From positions 806,001 to 870,000 of the forward strand of contig NZ_JAHVHT010000001.1 of assembly GCF_019802125.1 (NCBI RefSeq): a DNA stretch of 64,000 bases, read 5' to 3'. Within the stretch, counting starts at the first letter, position 1. Every line of letters starts with the position of its first letter. Position numbers and translations under genes: made by a program. Under the pieces are notes generated by a model, which ran no database searches, was not told where the DNA came from, and saw only the letters and a program-made list of their open reading frames with translations. Shown piece after piece: positions 55,352 through 64,000 of the stretch. Source of the DNA: Tateyamaria omphalii. Its GTDB lineage: Bacteria > Pseudomonadota > Alphaproteobacteria > Rhodobacterales > Rhodobacteraceae.

Positions 55352-56518
55352 ATGCCCATCAAGAACCGTTTTGCCGAAATGCACGCCGATATCACTGCGT
55401 GGCGACGCGACATTCACCAGCACCCTGAAATCCTGTTCGACACGCACCGCACCAGCGCACTGGTAGCCGAAAAGTTGCGCGCATTCGGCTGTGACGAGGT
55501 GGTCGAAGGAATTGGCCGAACAGGTGTGGTTGGTGTGATCAAGGGCAAGGCCGATGGGTCTGGCAAGGTCATCGGGCTGCGAGCTGACATGGATGCCCTG
55601 CCGATTCACGAGGAGACGGGTGTCGAGTATGCTTCAAATACACCAAATGCCATGCATGCCTGTGGTCACGACGGTCATACCGCGATGTTGCTGGGTGCAG
55701 CTCAATACCTGTCCGAGACTCGGAACTTTGATGGCACTGTCGTGGTCATCTTTCAGCCTGCAGAGGAGGGCGGCGGCGGGGGGCGCGAAATGTGCAACGA
55801 TGGCATGATGGATCGCTGGGGTGTTGATGAAGTCTATGGAATGCACAACTGGCCCGGTAGCCCGGTAGGTGAGTTCGCTATCCGCTCGGGCCCGTTTTTT
55901 GCCGCGACCGATTTGTTGGAGATTGAGTTCGAAGGGTTGGGCGGACATGCAGCCAAGCCGCATGACACGGTCGATACGACGCTGATGGCGTCACACGCCG
56001 TGACCATGCTGCAATCCATTGTCAGTCGGAATGTAGACCCCATTGACCGGATCGTTGTGTCGATCACGTCGTTCGAGACGTCCTCCAAAGCATTCAACGT
56101 AATCCCTCAGAAGGTGCAGATCATGGGCACCGTCCGCACCATGAGCGCAGAGGCGCGTGATCTGGCTGAAAAGCGGGTGGTCGAGATTTGCGAAGGCGTT
56201 GCCAGCACCTTCGGCGGTGTGGCGCGGGTGGGCTATAATCGGAACTATCCAGTGATGGTGAACCATGACGAGCAGACCGAATTTGCGGCCGAAGTGGCGC
56301 GGTCGGTGTCCGGTCAATGCGAGGAAGCGCCGTTGGTGATGGGGGGCGAAGACTTTGCCTTCATGCTCGAGGAACGGCCCGGGGCCTACATCCTCGTAGG
56401 CAACGGCGACACGGCGATGGTCCATCACCCGGAATACAACTTCAACGACGAAGCGATACCAGCGGGCTGTTCGTGGTGGGCGGAGATTGTGGAGCAGAGG
56501 CTGCCGATTGCTTCCTGA
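55352..56518 (+). CDS. M20 aminoacylase/hippurate hydrolase, second of a tandem pair
   Basis: The 388-residue paralogue of the gene before has the same motifs (RADMDALPIHEETG, MHACGHDGHTAMLLGAA, FQPAEEGGGGGREMCNDG) and the same length, but differs in the dimerisation lobe and in residues near the acyl pocket (for example FFAATDLLEIEFEG against ALLAAADEFKLTVTG). It probably has a related but different substrate. Its stop codon lies in the loop of a perfect hairpin. Confidence 0.93.
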   Translation: MPIKNRFAEMHADITAWRRDIHQHPEILFDTHRTSALVAEKLRAFGCDEVVEGIGRTGVVGVIKGKADGSGKVIGLRADMDALPIHEETGVEYASNTPNAMHACGHDGHTAMLLGAAQYLSETRNFDGTVVVIFQPAEEGGGGGREMCNDGMMDRWGVDEVYGMHNWPGSPVGEFAIRSGPFFAATDLLEIEFEGLGGHAAKPHDTVDTTLMASHAVTMLQSIVSRNVDPIDRIVVSITSFETSSKAFNVIPQKVQIMGTVRTMSAEARDLAEKRVVEICEGVASTFGGVARVGYNRNYPVMVNHDEQTEFAAEVARSVSGQCEEAPLVMGGEDFAFMLEERPGAYILVGNGDTAMVHHPEYNFNDEAIPAGCSWWAEIVEQRLPIAS

Positions 56519-56561
56519 AAGGAAGCAATCAGTGTGCGAAAGCCGTACCGCCAAAGGCGGT
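56506..56561 (+). terminator. Hairpins at the end of the M20 gene run
   Basis: GATTGCTTCC-TGAAA-GGAAGCAATC (56506-56530) is a perfect ten-base-pair stem whose loop holds the stop codon TGA of the second M20 gene. A second stem ACCGCC-AAA-GGCGGT follows at 56547-56561. No T tract is seen, so termination or mRNA protection is inferred. The convergent gene ends at 56592. Confidence 0.5.
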
Positions 56562-56591
56562 GCGCGCAGCAGCACCCGGTTCAATATAGCC

Positions 56592-57644
56592 CTATGACGC
56601 GCTCAGAAGATCCTGATAGATCGCGATGATGGCGTCCGCTTCCTGCTTGAGCTGGAAGTGGTCGACCATGTGATTTCGGGCCTGCGCGGACCACAACGCC
56701 AGTCTATCGGGATCAGACAGTAGAGCGTGGGTCGCTGCCACCATCTGATCGACGTTACCGGCATCGATCAGGGTCCCTGTCTCACCCTCCTTGACCAATT
56801 CCTCGAACGCCCCGACGCGCGTTGCGATGGCGGGCGCGCCGCAAGCCATCGCCTCCAGCGGGGTCAGGCCGAACCCCTCCCACCGCTGGGGTGCGATGTA
56901 GATATCGAGAGCCTGGTAGAAGCGTGGTGTCTCCCACACCGGCACTTCGGGCAGAAACAGCAGGCGGTCGGTCAGGCCTGCCGCTTCTACGCGCGACTGC
57001 AGATCGTCCAGAAACGCCTGGTCTTTGTCGACCGCGCGTCCCATGACGATGGCGGCAGCCTCAGGGTGATTGCCAAGCACCTGGATCATCGCATCCACGA
57101 AGACATCCGTGCCCTTTTGTGCCCGGATACGGCCAAAACAGCCCATCAGAGGACCGCTCGGCAACCCCAGCTCCGTGCGTAAAGCTGTCTTGTCCGGACG
57201 GGGCGCGAACAGTTCAGTGTCGATGCCATGGTGAATGACCGTGGCCGGCCGTTCGAGGTAGCCCGCCGTTTTGGCCGATGTTGCAATGACGGCGTCCATG
57301 CGCCGGATCAATGCCTTGGTCAGACCCGTATGGTGTCGCTGGCTGGCCGAGGTGAAAAGCAGCTTGAGCCGCTTGCCCAAGAGCCCGCGCAGCGCAAGGC
57401 CCGCGATCATCTCGACATTGCGGCGGGCGTGCCAGACGCGCGGGCCGGACGGGCCTCTGCCTGGCATGGTCAGCAGCTGGGACCAATGCACATTCGGAAC
57501 GTCCTCTGGCATCTCGGGCGCGCAGGCCGTGATGGCGATGGATTGTGCTTGTAGCGGTACAAGCCGGGCAACCGTTGCTGTGACACCGGACAGGCGCCGT
57601 TTGAAGTTCGGGGCAATGACATCAATTTGGGCGAGATCAGGCAT
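56592..57644 (-). CDS. GT4-type glycosyltransferase (LPS-core type)
   Basis: The 350-residue protein is GT-B fold: the N-terminal IDVIAPNFKRRLSGVTATVARL, the C-terminal GCFGRIRAQKGTDVFVDAM and the donor-binding EGFGLTPLEAMACGAPAIAT. It overlaps the waaA stop by eight bases, so it likely acts on the Kdo-lipid A acceptor made by WaaA. The specific sugar is unknown. An upstream ATG seven codons earlier is the alternative start. Confidence 0.9.
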   Translation of the reverse strand: MPDLAQIDVIAPNFKRRLSGVTATVARLVPLQAQSIAITACAPEMPEDVPNVHWSQLLTMPGRGPSGPRVWHARRNVEMIAGLALRGLLGKRLKLLFTSASQRHHTGLTKALIRRMDAVIATSAKTAGYLERPATVIHHGIDTELFAPRPDKTALRTELGLPSGPLMGCFGRIRAQKGTDVFVDAMIQVLGNHPEAAAIVMGRAVDKDQAFLDDLQSRVEAAGLTDRLLFLPEVPVWETPRFYQALDIYIAPQRWEGFGLTPLEAMACGAPAIATRVGAFEELVKEGETGTLIDAGNVDQMVAATHALLSDPDRLALWSAQARNHMVDHFQLKQEADAIIAIYQDLLSAS

Positions 57645-58932
57645 GGCGGTCCATACCGTGATCATCCATCAGCGAAAAGAGCCGCTGGGCGATCTGGTCC
57701 AGCGCTTCGGTGCCCGTAGGTGCGAGCGGACGCGCGTTGTTGGCAAGCTGTGCGGCGCGGCTCGGGTGGGTGAGGAGTGTATCGACTTCATCTGCTAGCG
57801 CGGTGCTGTCCCGAACCTCGACACTGGCGTCCTGCAGTTTGAAGGCGGCATAGGCCTCGGCGAAGTTGGCATAGTTCGGCCCGTGCAGAATGGCGGTATG
57901 CGCTGCTGCGGGTTCAAACGGTGTGTGCCCGCCGACATCCGAGAACGAGCCGCCAAGGAATACGATGGGGCTCAACGCATACCACAGGTCCGTTTCCCCC
58001 ATGGTGTCGGCCAGATAGACTTGCGCATTGCTGTCCAGACCATCGCCTGAACTGCGTTGCGCGACGCTCAGCCCGGCCTTGCCGATCAGCGTAAGGATGT
58101 CGTTTGCCCGTTCCGGGTGGCGCGGTACGAGGATTAGGCAAAGGTTCGGATGCGCCTCAAGCAGTGTTCGATGGGCTGCAAGCACCTGTTCTTCCTCGCC
58201 GGGGTGGGTGGAGGCTGCAACCCAAATGGGTCGCCCGGCAAGCGCATTGTGCGCCGCATCCAACACCTGCGATGTCAGGCGCGGTGCACTCTGGATGGAT
58301 TTCAGGTTGGTGCCTTGCTCGGCTGTGGCAAGCCCCATGTCCCGCAGGTGATCGCGACTGCGCCGGTCCTGGCAATGGGCCCACGTGATACCACGCAGGA
58401 TGTAGGCGGCGGTGTCCGGATACTTCTTCCAACCCGCAGCACTGCGATCGGACAGGCGCGCATTCAGGAGCGCCACAGGCAAGTCACGCGCCGCACACGT
58501 GTCCAGCAGGTTAGGCCACAGCTCGGATTCGACCAGTACGCAGAGGTCAGGGCGCCAATGGGTCAGGAACCGGTCGAGCGCGCCAATACCGTCCAAGGGG
58601 CTGAACTGATGTACAGCGCCATCGGGCAGGCGGGGAGCTACAGCCTCGGCCGATGTAGCGGTGCCGGATGTCAAAAGCACCTGCACGTCAGGTGCCACGT
58701 CGCGGATACGGGCCACAAGAGGGAGAATTGATTTTGCCTCGCCCACAGACGCGCCGTGAAACCAGATCAGGCGTCCAAGCGGGCGCTGGATCGTGGCATG
58801 CCCCAATCGCTCATGTGCGCGCGCCACCGGCACGCCCGCTTTGCGCAGCTTTTTGACGGCAGTGCGCGCGGCAAAGGGCAGGGCAACCGCGCTGAGCGCG
58901 CGGTAGAGCCGGTAAAGGGCCGTGGGCCGCAT
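57637..58932 (-). CDS. waaA: 3-deoxy-D-manno-octulosonic acid (Kdo) transferase
   Basis: The 431-residue GT30-family protein has the catalytic block WFHGASVGEAKSILPL (the conserved Glu of the GExx motif), the PDGAVHQFSPLD, VESELWPNLL and C-terminal VFLGGSFSDVGGHTPFEPAA. WaaA transfers Kdo from CMP-Kdo to lipid A precursor at the inner face of the inner membrane. The gene is followed by the GT4 gene in one operon. Confidence 0.93.
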   Translation of the reverse strand: MRPTALYRLYRALSAVALPFAARTAVKKLRKAGVPVARAHERLGHATIQRPLGRLIWFHGASVGEAKSILPLVARIRDVAPDVQVLLTSGTATSAEAVAPRLPDGAVHQFSPLDGIGALDRFLTHWRPDLCVLVESELWPNLLDTCAARDLPVALLNARLSDRSAAGWKKYPDTAAYILRGITWAHCQDRRSRDHLRDMGLATAEQGTNLKSIQSAPRLTSQVLDAAHNALAGRPIWVAASTHPGEEEQVLAAHRTLLEAHPNLCLILVPRHPERANDILTLIGKAGLSVAQRSSGDGLDSNAQVYLADTMGETDLWYALSPIVFLGGSFSDVGGHTPFEPAAAHTAILHGPNYANFAEAYAAFKLQDASVEVRDSTALADEVDTLLTHPSRAAQLANNARPLAPTGTEALDQIAQRLFSLMDDHGMDRHA

Positions 58933-58939
58933 TGTGTGG

Positions 58940-59947
58940 TTAGCCGCCCGTGTGGCTCATGTGGCGTGGCATCTGCCCGTCCAGCCGTTGGCGGGAATAG
59001 TCGAAATCGTGGCCCTTGGGCTTGAGCGCGATGGCGGCCCGAATGGCCTCTTCCAGCGCGCGGTCGTCATTGGGGAAGTCGCGCAGGGGCGCGCGCAGGT
59101 CGGCCATGTCCTCTTGGCCAAGGCACATATAGATCTCGCCCGTGCAGGTGATGCGCACGCGGTTGCAGCTTTCGCAGAAATTATGGCTGAGCGGTGTGAT
59201 AAAGCCGATCTTCTGCCCCGTTTCTTCCAGACGAACGTAGCGGGCCGGCCCGCCAGTGCGTTCTGCGAGATCGGTGACCGTGTAGTGTTCGGCGTAACGC
59301 GCGCGCACGTCCTTGAGCGACCAGTACTGGCCCAAGCGATCTTCGTTGCCGATGTCGCCCATGGGCATGACCTCGATCCAGGTGAGGTCCATGTCACGTT
59401 CGGCACACCATTGGGTGATCTTCGGCAGCTCGTCTTCGTTGAACCCTTTGAGCGCCACAGCGTTCAGCTTCACCCGCAGACCTACCGATTGCGCCGCATC
59501 AATGCCGCGCAGCACCTGGGGCAGGCGGCCCCAGCGCGTGATGTCCGCGAACTTTTGTTCATCCAGAGTGTCGAGCGACACGTTCACGCGGCGCACGCCC
59601 GCAGCGTAAAGATCCTTGGCAAAACGCTCCAATTGGCTGCCATTCGTGGTCAGCGTCAGTTCCTTGAGCGTGCCTGCGTCCAGATGCCGACCCATGCTGT
59701 TGAAAAAGGTCATGATGTCCCGCCGCACCAGCGGTTCCCCGCCAGTGATGCGCAGTTTTTGAACCCCAAGGCCCACAAAGGTCGAACACATGCGATCCAG
59801 TTCTTCGAGCGTCAGAAGCTCTTTCTTTGGCAGGAAAGTCATGTTTTCCGACATGCAGTAGACACAGCGGAAATCGCATCTGTCGGTGACGGAGACACGC
59901 AAATAGGTAATCGCGCGCTGGAAGGGGTCGATCAAAGGAGCGGTCAT
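58940..59947 (-). CDS. moaA: GTP 3',8-cyclase MoaA
   Basis: The 335-residue radical-SAM protein has the N-terminal cluster motif CDFRCVYC, the GGEPLVRRD block, the C-terminal cluster cysteines in [18 protein letters not shown], and the C-terminal GG needed for activity. It makes the molybdenum cofactor precursor with MoaC. The chosen ATG gives the family start ([20 protein letters not shown]); no good Shine-Dalgarno is visible, and TATAAT directly abuts the ATG. It ends seven bases before waaA starts. Confidence 0.94.
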   Translation of the reverse strand: MTAPLIDPFQRAITYLRVSVTDRCDFRCVYCMSENMTFLPKKELLTLEELDRMCSTFVGLGVQKLRITGGEPLVRRDIMTFFNSMGRHLDAGTLKELTLTTNGSQLERFAKDLYAAGVRRVNVSLDTLDEQKFADITRWGRLPQVLRGIDAAQSVGLRVKLNAVALKGFNEDELPKITQWCAERDMDLTWIEVMPMGDIGNEDRLGQYWSLKDVRARYAEHYTVTDLAERTGGPARYVRLEETGQKIGFITPLSHNFCESCNRVRITCTGEIYMCLGQEDMADLRAPLRDFPNDDRALEEAIRAAIALKPKGHDFDYSRQRLDGQMPRHMSHTGG

Positions 59948-60024
59948 ATTATAGTGGTAGGCATGGCACGTCCTGCTCGCAAGAGGGGATCGTGGAATAA
60001 GGGACCAAAGTCGAGGTGTGAGCG

Positions 60025-60471
60025 ATGCGTTGGATGATGTTGGCTGTGTGCGGCCTGGCACTTTCTGCTTGTGATGTGGTGCCGCAATGGGCTGGCGGGA
60101 CCAGACCGGCAGATGCCGTGGCAGACGATGTTGCACCGGAGACCCCGGACAATGCGGTCGAACCTGTGGAAGGTGCGCCGGAAGACACCGCCGCTGACGC
60201 ACCAGAGGCAGAGGTTTCCATCGGTACACTGGGCCGTACGGTTGCGTCTCTTGGTAATGCTGCTGAGCCGGGTCTGTGGTTGAAAACCCCGCTGGTGTCG
60301 GTCGAGCAGCCAGGGCGTGTGTATTATGATGCCACAAACACGACGGTGGATGTGACCTTGATCCCGATTGATGGGCCTGCAACGGCGGGCAGCCGTTTGT
60401 CTCTCGCTGCCATGCAAGCGCTGGGTGCGCCTCTGACAGGATTGCCGGAAGTGGATGTATTTGGCGCTTAG
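60025..60471 (+). CDS. Small lipoprotein of unknown function
   Basis: The 148-residue protein has a signal peptide with a lipobox (LALSAC) and so should be lipid-anchored. A long acidic, proline- and alanine-rich low-complexity segment (about 25-60) follows, then a globular C-terminal part ([12 protein letters not shown] ... [15 protein letters not shown]). Such proteins are sometimes labelled D-galactarate dehydratase in Rhodobacteraceae, but I see no enzymatic motif to support that. It is divergent from moaA. Confidence 0.7.
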   Translation: MRWMMLAVCGLALSACDVVPQWAGGTRPADAVADDVAPETPDNAVEPVEGAPEDTAADAPEAEVSIGTLGRTVASLGNAAEPGLWLKTPLVSVEQPGRVYYDATNTTVDVTLIPIDGPATAGSRLSLAAMQALGAPLTGLPEVDVFGA

Positions 60472-60472
60472 C

Positions 60473-60516
60473 GGTTTTCAGACGCAGAAAACCAGTGGAA
60501 ACCCGTGTGGTTTCCA
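60473..60516. terminator. Two hairpins between convergent genes
   Basis: GGTTTTC-AGACGCA-GAAAACC (60473-60493) and TGGAAACC-CGTGT-GGTTTCCA (60496-60516) lie just after the lipoprotein gene and before the end of the AlkD-like gene. They could serve as terminators for both strands. Confidence 0.5.
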
Positions 60517-60529
60517 GCGCAAACTCCGC

Positions 60530-61204
60530 CTACAGGTACTTCCCGGCCTCTTTCCGCGCGAACGGCTTCATTGCATCACCATGCTCGTCCAGAAACGCCT
60601 TCGTCCGCGGCGCGTCATGCTTGGACAGCTCGCGCAGCCACCAAGCGATGGCCTTTTGAATGAACCATGTGCGGTCGGGCACGTAGCTCGCGGCCCAGTC
60701 GAGGACCTGTTCCCTTATGGCAATGTCTTGCGGTTTGGGGTTGTTCTGTTTGGTCCACGGCAGGGTGATGACAAGGGCAGCGCGCCGGATCCACATGTGC
60801 TCGGACTGGGTCCACAGCGCGACCTGATCGACTCGGTCAGGGTCAGCGACCAGACGTTTCTGACCTGCCATGCAGGCATGATCTGCAATGGCCCAGCTGT
60901 CGAAATCAGGCACCCATGACACGATCAGATCCCATGCTGCTTCATCGGGTCGTATCCGCGCCTGCGTCAGCAGTTTAGCCGCGGCCACCCGTGCTTCATA
61001 GATGTCGGTTTGCCAAAGTCCGTCAGCCAGTGCCACGCGCGTAGTTACGTCCAGAGTTTGGCGCCACGTCTTGGTCAGGTCGTTCAGCACCGGGTTCGGC
61101 ACACCCAGATGCGGGCGGTCTGACTTGTGATAGGCTTTGGCCCCTTTCGCCCGTTCCGCGTCCGCATGGGCGGAGATCTGGGCCATCGCCTCCTCGGGTG
61201 TCAT
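60530..61204 (-). CDS. DNA alkylation repair protein (AlkD-like)
   Basis: The 224-residue helical-repeat protein matches AlkD: the N-terminal MAQISAHADAERAKGAKAYHK, KTWRQTLDVTTRVALADGLW, WDLIVSWVPDFDSWAIADHAC and a C-terminal AASYVPDRTWFIQKAIAWWLREL. AlkD removes alkylated bases without base flipping. The ATG at 61204 overlaps the glmS stop by four bases; a longer frame upstream is not family-like. Confidence 0.87.
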   Translation of the reverse strand: MTPEEAMAQISAHADAERAKGAKAYHKSDRPHLGVPNPVLNDLTKTWRQTLDVTTRVALADGLWQTDIYEARVAAAKLLTQARIRPDEAAWDLIVSWVPDFDSWAIADHACMAGQKRLVADPDRVDQVALWTQSEHMWIRRAALVITLPWTKQNNPKPQDIAIREQVLDWAASYVPDRTWFIQKAIAWWLRELSKHDAPRTKAFLDEHGDAMKPFARKEAGKYL

Positions 61205-63021
61205 TCCACGGTCACGGATTTGGCGAGGTTGCGCGGCTGGTCCACATCCGTGCCCTTGGCGACAGCCGTGTGATATGCCAGCAATTGCGCAGGCAGGGCA
61301 TAGAGGATCGGCGCAACAATGTCGGGGCAGTCGGGCATCGCGATCTCGGCCCACACGCCGTCACCCGCCTCGGCAATCCCGGCAGCGTTTGACACCAGCA
61401 CGACTTTACCCTTGCGTGCCATGACCTCCTGCATGTTCGACACGGTCTTGTCGAAGAGGCCATCTTTCGGGGCCATGACCACAACTGGTACATGCTTGTC
61501 GATCAATGCGATGGGGCCATGCTTGAGCTCACCTGATGCATAAGCCTCAGCGTGTATATAGCTGATTTCTTTTAGTTTCAGAGCGCCCTCAAGCGCCAGC
61601 GGATACATCACGCCTCGACCCAGAAAGAGGATGTCACGCGCCTCTGCCAACTTGCGGGCGGTCGTTTGCATGACACTGCTGCGCTCAATGCCATGAGTCA
61701 TCAGCGCCGGAAGGCTGCGCAGTGCCGAAACATGATCGGCGAAGGCTTCGGCGTCGATGGCGCCTCGGTCTTTGGCCGCGCGCAATGCGAGCATCAACAG
61801 GACCGTAAGCTGGCACGTGAAGGCCTTGGTCGATGCGACGCCGACCTCGACGCCGGCATGGATTGGCAGGGCCAGATCGCTTTCGCGCGCAATCGAACTT
61901 TCGGGGACGTTGATGACCGACACGATCTTGTCCGCCTTGCCCTCGCAATAGCGCAGCGCGGCGAGCGTATCGGCCGTTTCGCCGGATTGGCTGACGAAAA
62001 GTGCGAGCGTGCGCCCCGGGATAGGAGGTTCGCGGTAGCGGAACTCAGACGCCACATCGACCTCAACCGGCAAGCGCGCGATTTGTTCGAACCAATACTT
62101 TGCGGTCAAACAGGCATAGTAAGCGGTACCGCAGGCGACCATGGTCAGACGGTCGATGCTGCCGAAGTCGATGCCCGGATCGGGCAGGGTGATCTCGCCA
62201 TCCGTACCAAGGTAGTTCGCAAGTGTCGTGTTCAGAACGCCCGGCTGTTCTGCAATTTCCTTGGCCATGAAGTGCTTGTGCCCGGCCTTGTCCACGCGTG
62301 CCGCGTCAATCTGGATCTGACGGACGGCGCGATTGGCGAGAGTGCCGTTGGCGTCGCGAATCTCGACACCCTGCCGTGTGACAACGGCGCGGTCGCCTTC
62401 TTCCAGATAAGTGATGCGGTCGGTCAGGGGCGCCAGGGCGATGGCGTCGGAGCCGACGAACATCTCGCCATCCCCGTGCCCGATGGCGAGGGGGGAACCT
62501 TTGCGCGCCGCAACAATTAGATCGTCCTGACCATCGAAAAGAAAGGCAAGGGCGAAGGCGCCGTCGAGCCTGTCGATGGTTTTGAATGCGGCTTCGACAG
62601 GCTCCATGCCCTGCTGCATGTGATGTTGCGTCAGGAGTGAGACTGTTTCGGTGTCGGTCTCGGTCTCGAAACCAATACCAGCGTCGGCCAGTTCTGCGCG
62701 CAATTCGCGGAAGTTCTCGACAATGCCGTTGTGCACTACAGCCACGCCGCCTGAGCGATGCGGGTGCGCATTGCCTTCGGTCGGTGCGCCATGGGTGGCC
62801 CAGCGTGTGTGACCGATCCCCGCCTTGCCGGGCAGGGGCTCATGCACCAGTTTGTCGCTCAGGTTGACCAGTTTGCCGACGGCGCGGCGACGGTCCAGCA
62901 CCCCACCATTGATCGTGGCAATGCCCGCGCTGTCATAGCCGCGGTATTCCAACCGCTTCAGCGCTTCGACCAGGATGGGCGCGACCTCGTGGTTGCCCAG
63001 AACGCCTACAATTCCACACAT
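61201..63021 (-). CDS. glmS: Glucosamine-6-phosphate synthase (isomerizing)
   Basis: The 606-residue enzyme starts MCGIVGVLG, with Cys2 as the glutaminase nucleophile after Met removal, and ends with the typical DQPRNLAKSVTVE. The isomerase domain has two SIS modules (ALFVSQSGETADTLAALR). It converts fructose-6-phosphate and glutamine to glucosamine-6-phosphate for peptidoglycan and LPS. The glmU stop codon directly abuts its ATG, so both are in one operon. Confidence 0.97.
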   Translation of the reverse strand: MCGIVGVLGNHEVAPILVEALKRLEYRGYDSAGIATINGGVLDRRRAVGKLVNLSDKLVHEPLPGKAGIGHTRWATHGAPTEGNAHPHRSGGVAVVHNGIVENFRELRAELADAGIGFETETDTETVSLLTQHHMQQGMEPVEAAFKTIDRLDGAFALAFLFDGQDDLIVAARKGSPLAIGHGDGEMFVGSDAIALAPLTDRITYLEEGDRAVVTRQGVEIRDANGTLANRAVRQIQIDAARVDKAGHKHFMAKEIAEQPGVLNTTLANYLGTDGEITLPDPGIDFGSIDRLTMVACGTAYYACLTAKYWFEQIARLPVEVDVASEFRYREPPIPGRTLALFVSQSGETADTLAALRYCEGKADKIVSVINVPESSIARESDLALPIHAGVEVGVASTKAFTCQLTVLLMLALRAAKDRGAIDAEAFADHVSALRSLPALMTHGIERSSVMQTTARKLAEARDILFLGRGVMYPLALEGALKLKEISYIHAEAYASGELKHGPIALIDKHVPVVVMAPKDGLFDKTVSNMQEVMARKGKVVLVSNAAGIAEAGDGVWAEIAMPDCPDIVAPILYALPAQLLAYHTAVAKGTDVDQPRNLAKSVTVE

Positions 63022-64000
63022 CTAACTGCCTCTGCTCTGACGGGCCTTCTTGGCCTTCAACATCTCAAACAATTTGCGGGCCATGCCCGGTTTTTCGACC
63101 TGTGGGGCCCGTGCAATGGCCAGAGCACCGTCATCTACATCGGACGTGATGACCGAGCCTGAGCCTGTCATTGCTTCATCGCCCACGGACACAGGTGCCA
63201 CCAGCATCGTGTTCGATCCGATAAAGGCGCGCGCGCCGATCTCCGTCCGGTGCTTCATGACCCCATCGTAGTTGCAGGTGATCGTGCCCGCGCCGATGTT
63301 GCTTGCCTCTCCCACTGATGCGTCGCCGATATAGGAAAGGTGGTTGACCTTTGCGCCAGTTGCCAGCGTGGCGTTCTTGACCTCGACGAAATTGCCAATG
63401 CGGACATCCTCGGCCAATTCCGCGCCAGGGCGCAGCCGGGCATAGGGGCCGACGATGGCGCCGCGCGACACGTGGCAGCCCTCAAGATGCGAAAAGGCCC
63501 GGATCGTGGCGCCGCTTTCGACCGTGACACCAGGGCCAAAGACCACGTTGGGCTCGATCAGCGCATCGCGTCCGATCACGGTGTCAAAGGACAGATACAC
63601 CGTCTCGGGCGCCATCATGGTGACACCGCTGTCGAGCAGTTCGGCCCGCGCACTCGCCTGGAAAACAGCATCTGCGCCAGCAAGGTCCGTGCGGCTATCG
63701 ACGCCCAACGTTTCGGCCTCTTCACATTTGATGGCCGTGACCTTCAGTCCCTTGGCATTCGCCAATTCCGGCACGGCGGTCAGGTAGAATTCGCCCGATG
63801 CGTTGTCGTTGGTAACCTCCGACAGCATCTCAAACAGCACTTTCGCATCACATGCGATCAACCCGCTGTTGGTGAAGCGAATTGCGCGTTCATCCTCGGT
63901 CGCGTCTTTGTATTCCACGATCTTGACCAGCCGGTCACCATCCATGACCAGCCGTCCATAGCGTGGCTGCACTTCGGCTATATCGAAGCCAAGAACGACG
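63022..64000 (-). CDS. glmU: Bifunctional GlmU, C-terminal part (partial)
   Basis: About 325 residues are present; the start lies beyond the right edge. The end of the uridyltransferase domain (RYGRLVMDGDRLVKIVEYKDA, then TAVPELANAKGLKV) is followed by the left-handed beta-helix acetyltransferase with hexapeptide repeats (VVFGPGVTVESGATI, GPYARLRPGAELAEDVRIGNFVEVKNA, YIGDASVGEASNIGAGTITCNYDG). GlmU makes UDP-N-acetylglucosamine. It directly precedes glmS. Confidence 0.97.
   Translation of the reverse strand, partial: VVLGFDIAEVQPRYGRLVMDGDRLVKIVEYKDATEDERAIRFTNSGLIACDAKVLFEMLSEVTNDNASGEFYLTAVPELANAKGLKVTAIKCEEAETLGVDSRTDLAGADAVFQASARAELLDSGVTMMAPETVYLSFDTVIGRDALIEPNVVFGPGVTVESGATIRAFSHLEGCHVSRGAIVGPYARLRPGAELAEDVRIGNFVEVKNATLATGAKVNHLSYIGDASVGEASNIGAGTITCNYDGVMKHRTEIGARAFIGSNTMLVAPVSVGDEAMTGSGSVITSDVDDGALAIARAPQVEKPGMARKLFEMLKAKKARQSRGS

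Noticed and set aside
54170..56518. Tandem M20 genes considered as an assembly duplication
   Set aside because: The two are clearly diverged along their length at both protein and DNA level, so it is an old true duplication.
1..64000. Search for CRISPR arrays, tRNA genes, rRNA genes and integrase-type islands
   Set aside because: I saw no regularly spaced repeats, no tRNA-like or rRNA stretches, and no integrase or phage genes in the window.

Overview
The window is chromosomal DNA of an alphaproteobacterium, most likely a marine Rhodobacteraceae (Roseobacter-group) species. The basis is protein-level resemblance of nearly every gene to that family, high GC content, dense ATGA/TGATG overlaps, and typical neighbours such as cobS/cobT, divergent dnaJ-like/bolA, pntAB, and waaA with a lipid-A-core-type glycosyltransferase. 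I see no rRNA, tRNA, CRISPR array, prophage or complete insertion sequence. The taxonomic call is inference from families, not a database match.

Layout. 1-7.6 kb: the end of recN, a ClC anion channel, DUF427, an M24 aminopeptidase, and the aerobic cobaltochelatase genes cobS and cobT with a small secreted protein gene locked between them. 7.8-15 kb: housekeeping and unknown genes (small membrane protein, J-domain protein, bolA, DUF4177, thioesterase, methyltransferase, gatB, two unknowns). 15-23.6 kb: lytic transglycosylase, lipoprotein hydrolase, SDR, DUF1993, pepN, and a GFA-photolyase-DUF2256 group. 23.9-28.9 kb: a glycosyltransferase, an FkbM methyltransferase and a 1140-residue RTX glycoside hydrolase. 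29.1-32.6 kb: a cobalamin riboswitch followed by DUF1636 and a three-gene BtuFCD-like ABC importer. 32.8-36.4 kb: malate synthase G, a GlcG-like protein and a class I amidotransferase-type hydrolase. 36.4-45 kb: a degenerate RAYT transposase with a REP palindrome, an SDR, an ICMT-like methyltransferase, pntAB (followed by a second REP copy and a strong terminator), an alpha/beta-hydrolase-fold protein, DUF3422 and a solute-binding-like protein. 45.1-56.5 kb: a dipeptide-type ABC importer (SBP and two permeases on one strand, a fused double ATPase divergent from them), a HIT protein, an ArgE-like deacetylase, a DAO-family oxidoreductase and two tandem M20 amidohydrolases. 56.6-64 kb: LPS-core glycosyltransferase and waaA, moaA, a small lipoprotein, an AlkD-like protein, glmS and the end of glmU.

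How the genes work together. Two cobalamin points (cobST synthesis, riboswitch-controlled uptake) suggest both making and salvaging corrinoids. The 45-56 kb block reads as import of an oligopeptide or N-acyl amino acid, deacylation by M20 enzymes, then oxidation by the flavoenzyme. glmU-glmS and waaA-GT4 feed the cell envelope.

The best leads for something less described are: an intact RAYT-like reading frame that has lost its catalytic tyrosine but keeps a REP element at its stop codon; a recurring intergenic element (GC hairpin, then a T-rich stretch, then AGAAGAAG) found four times; a secreted protein gene translationally coupled inside cobST; a ClC protein with channel-like residues; and a HIT protein with a changed triad.
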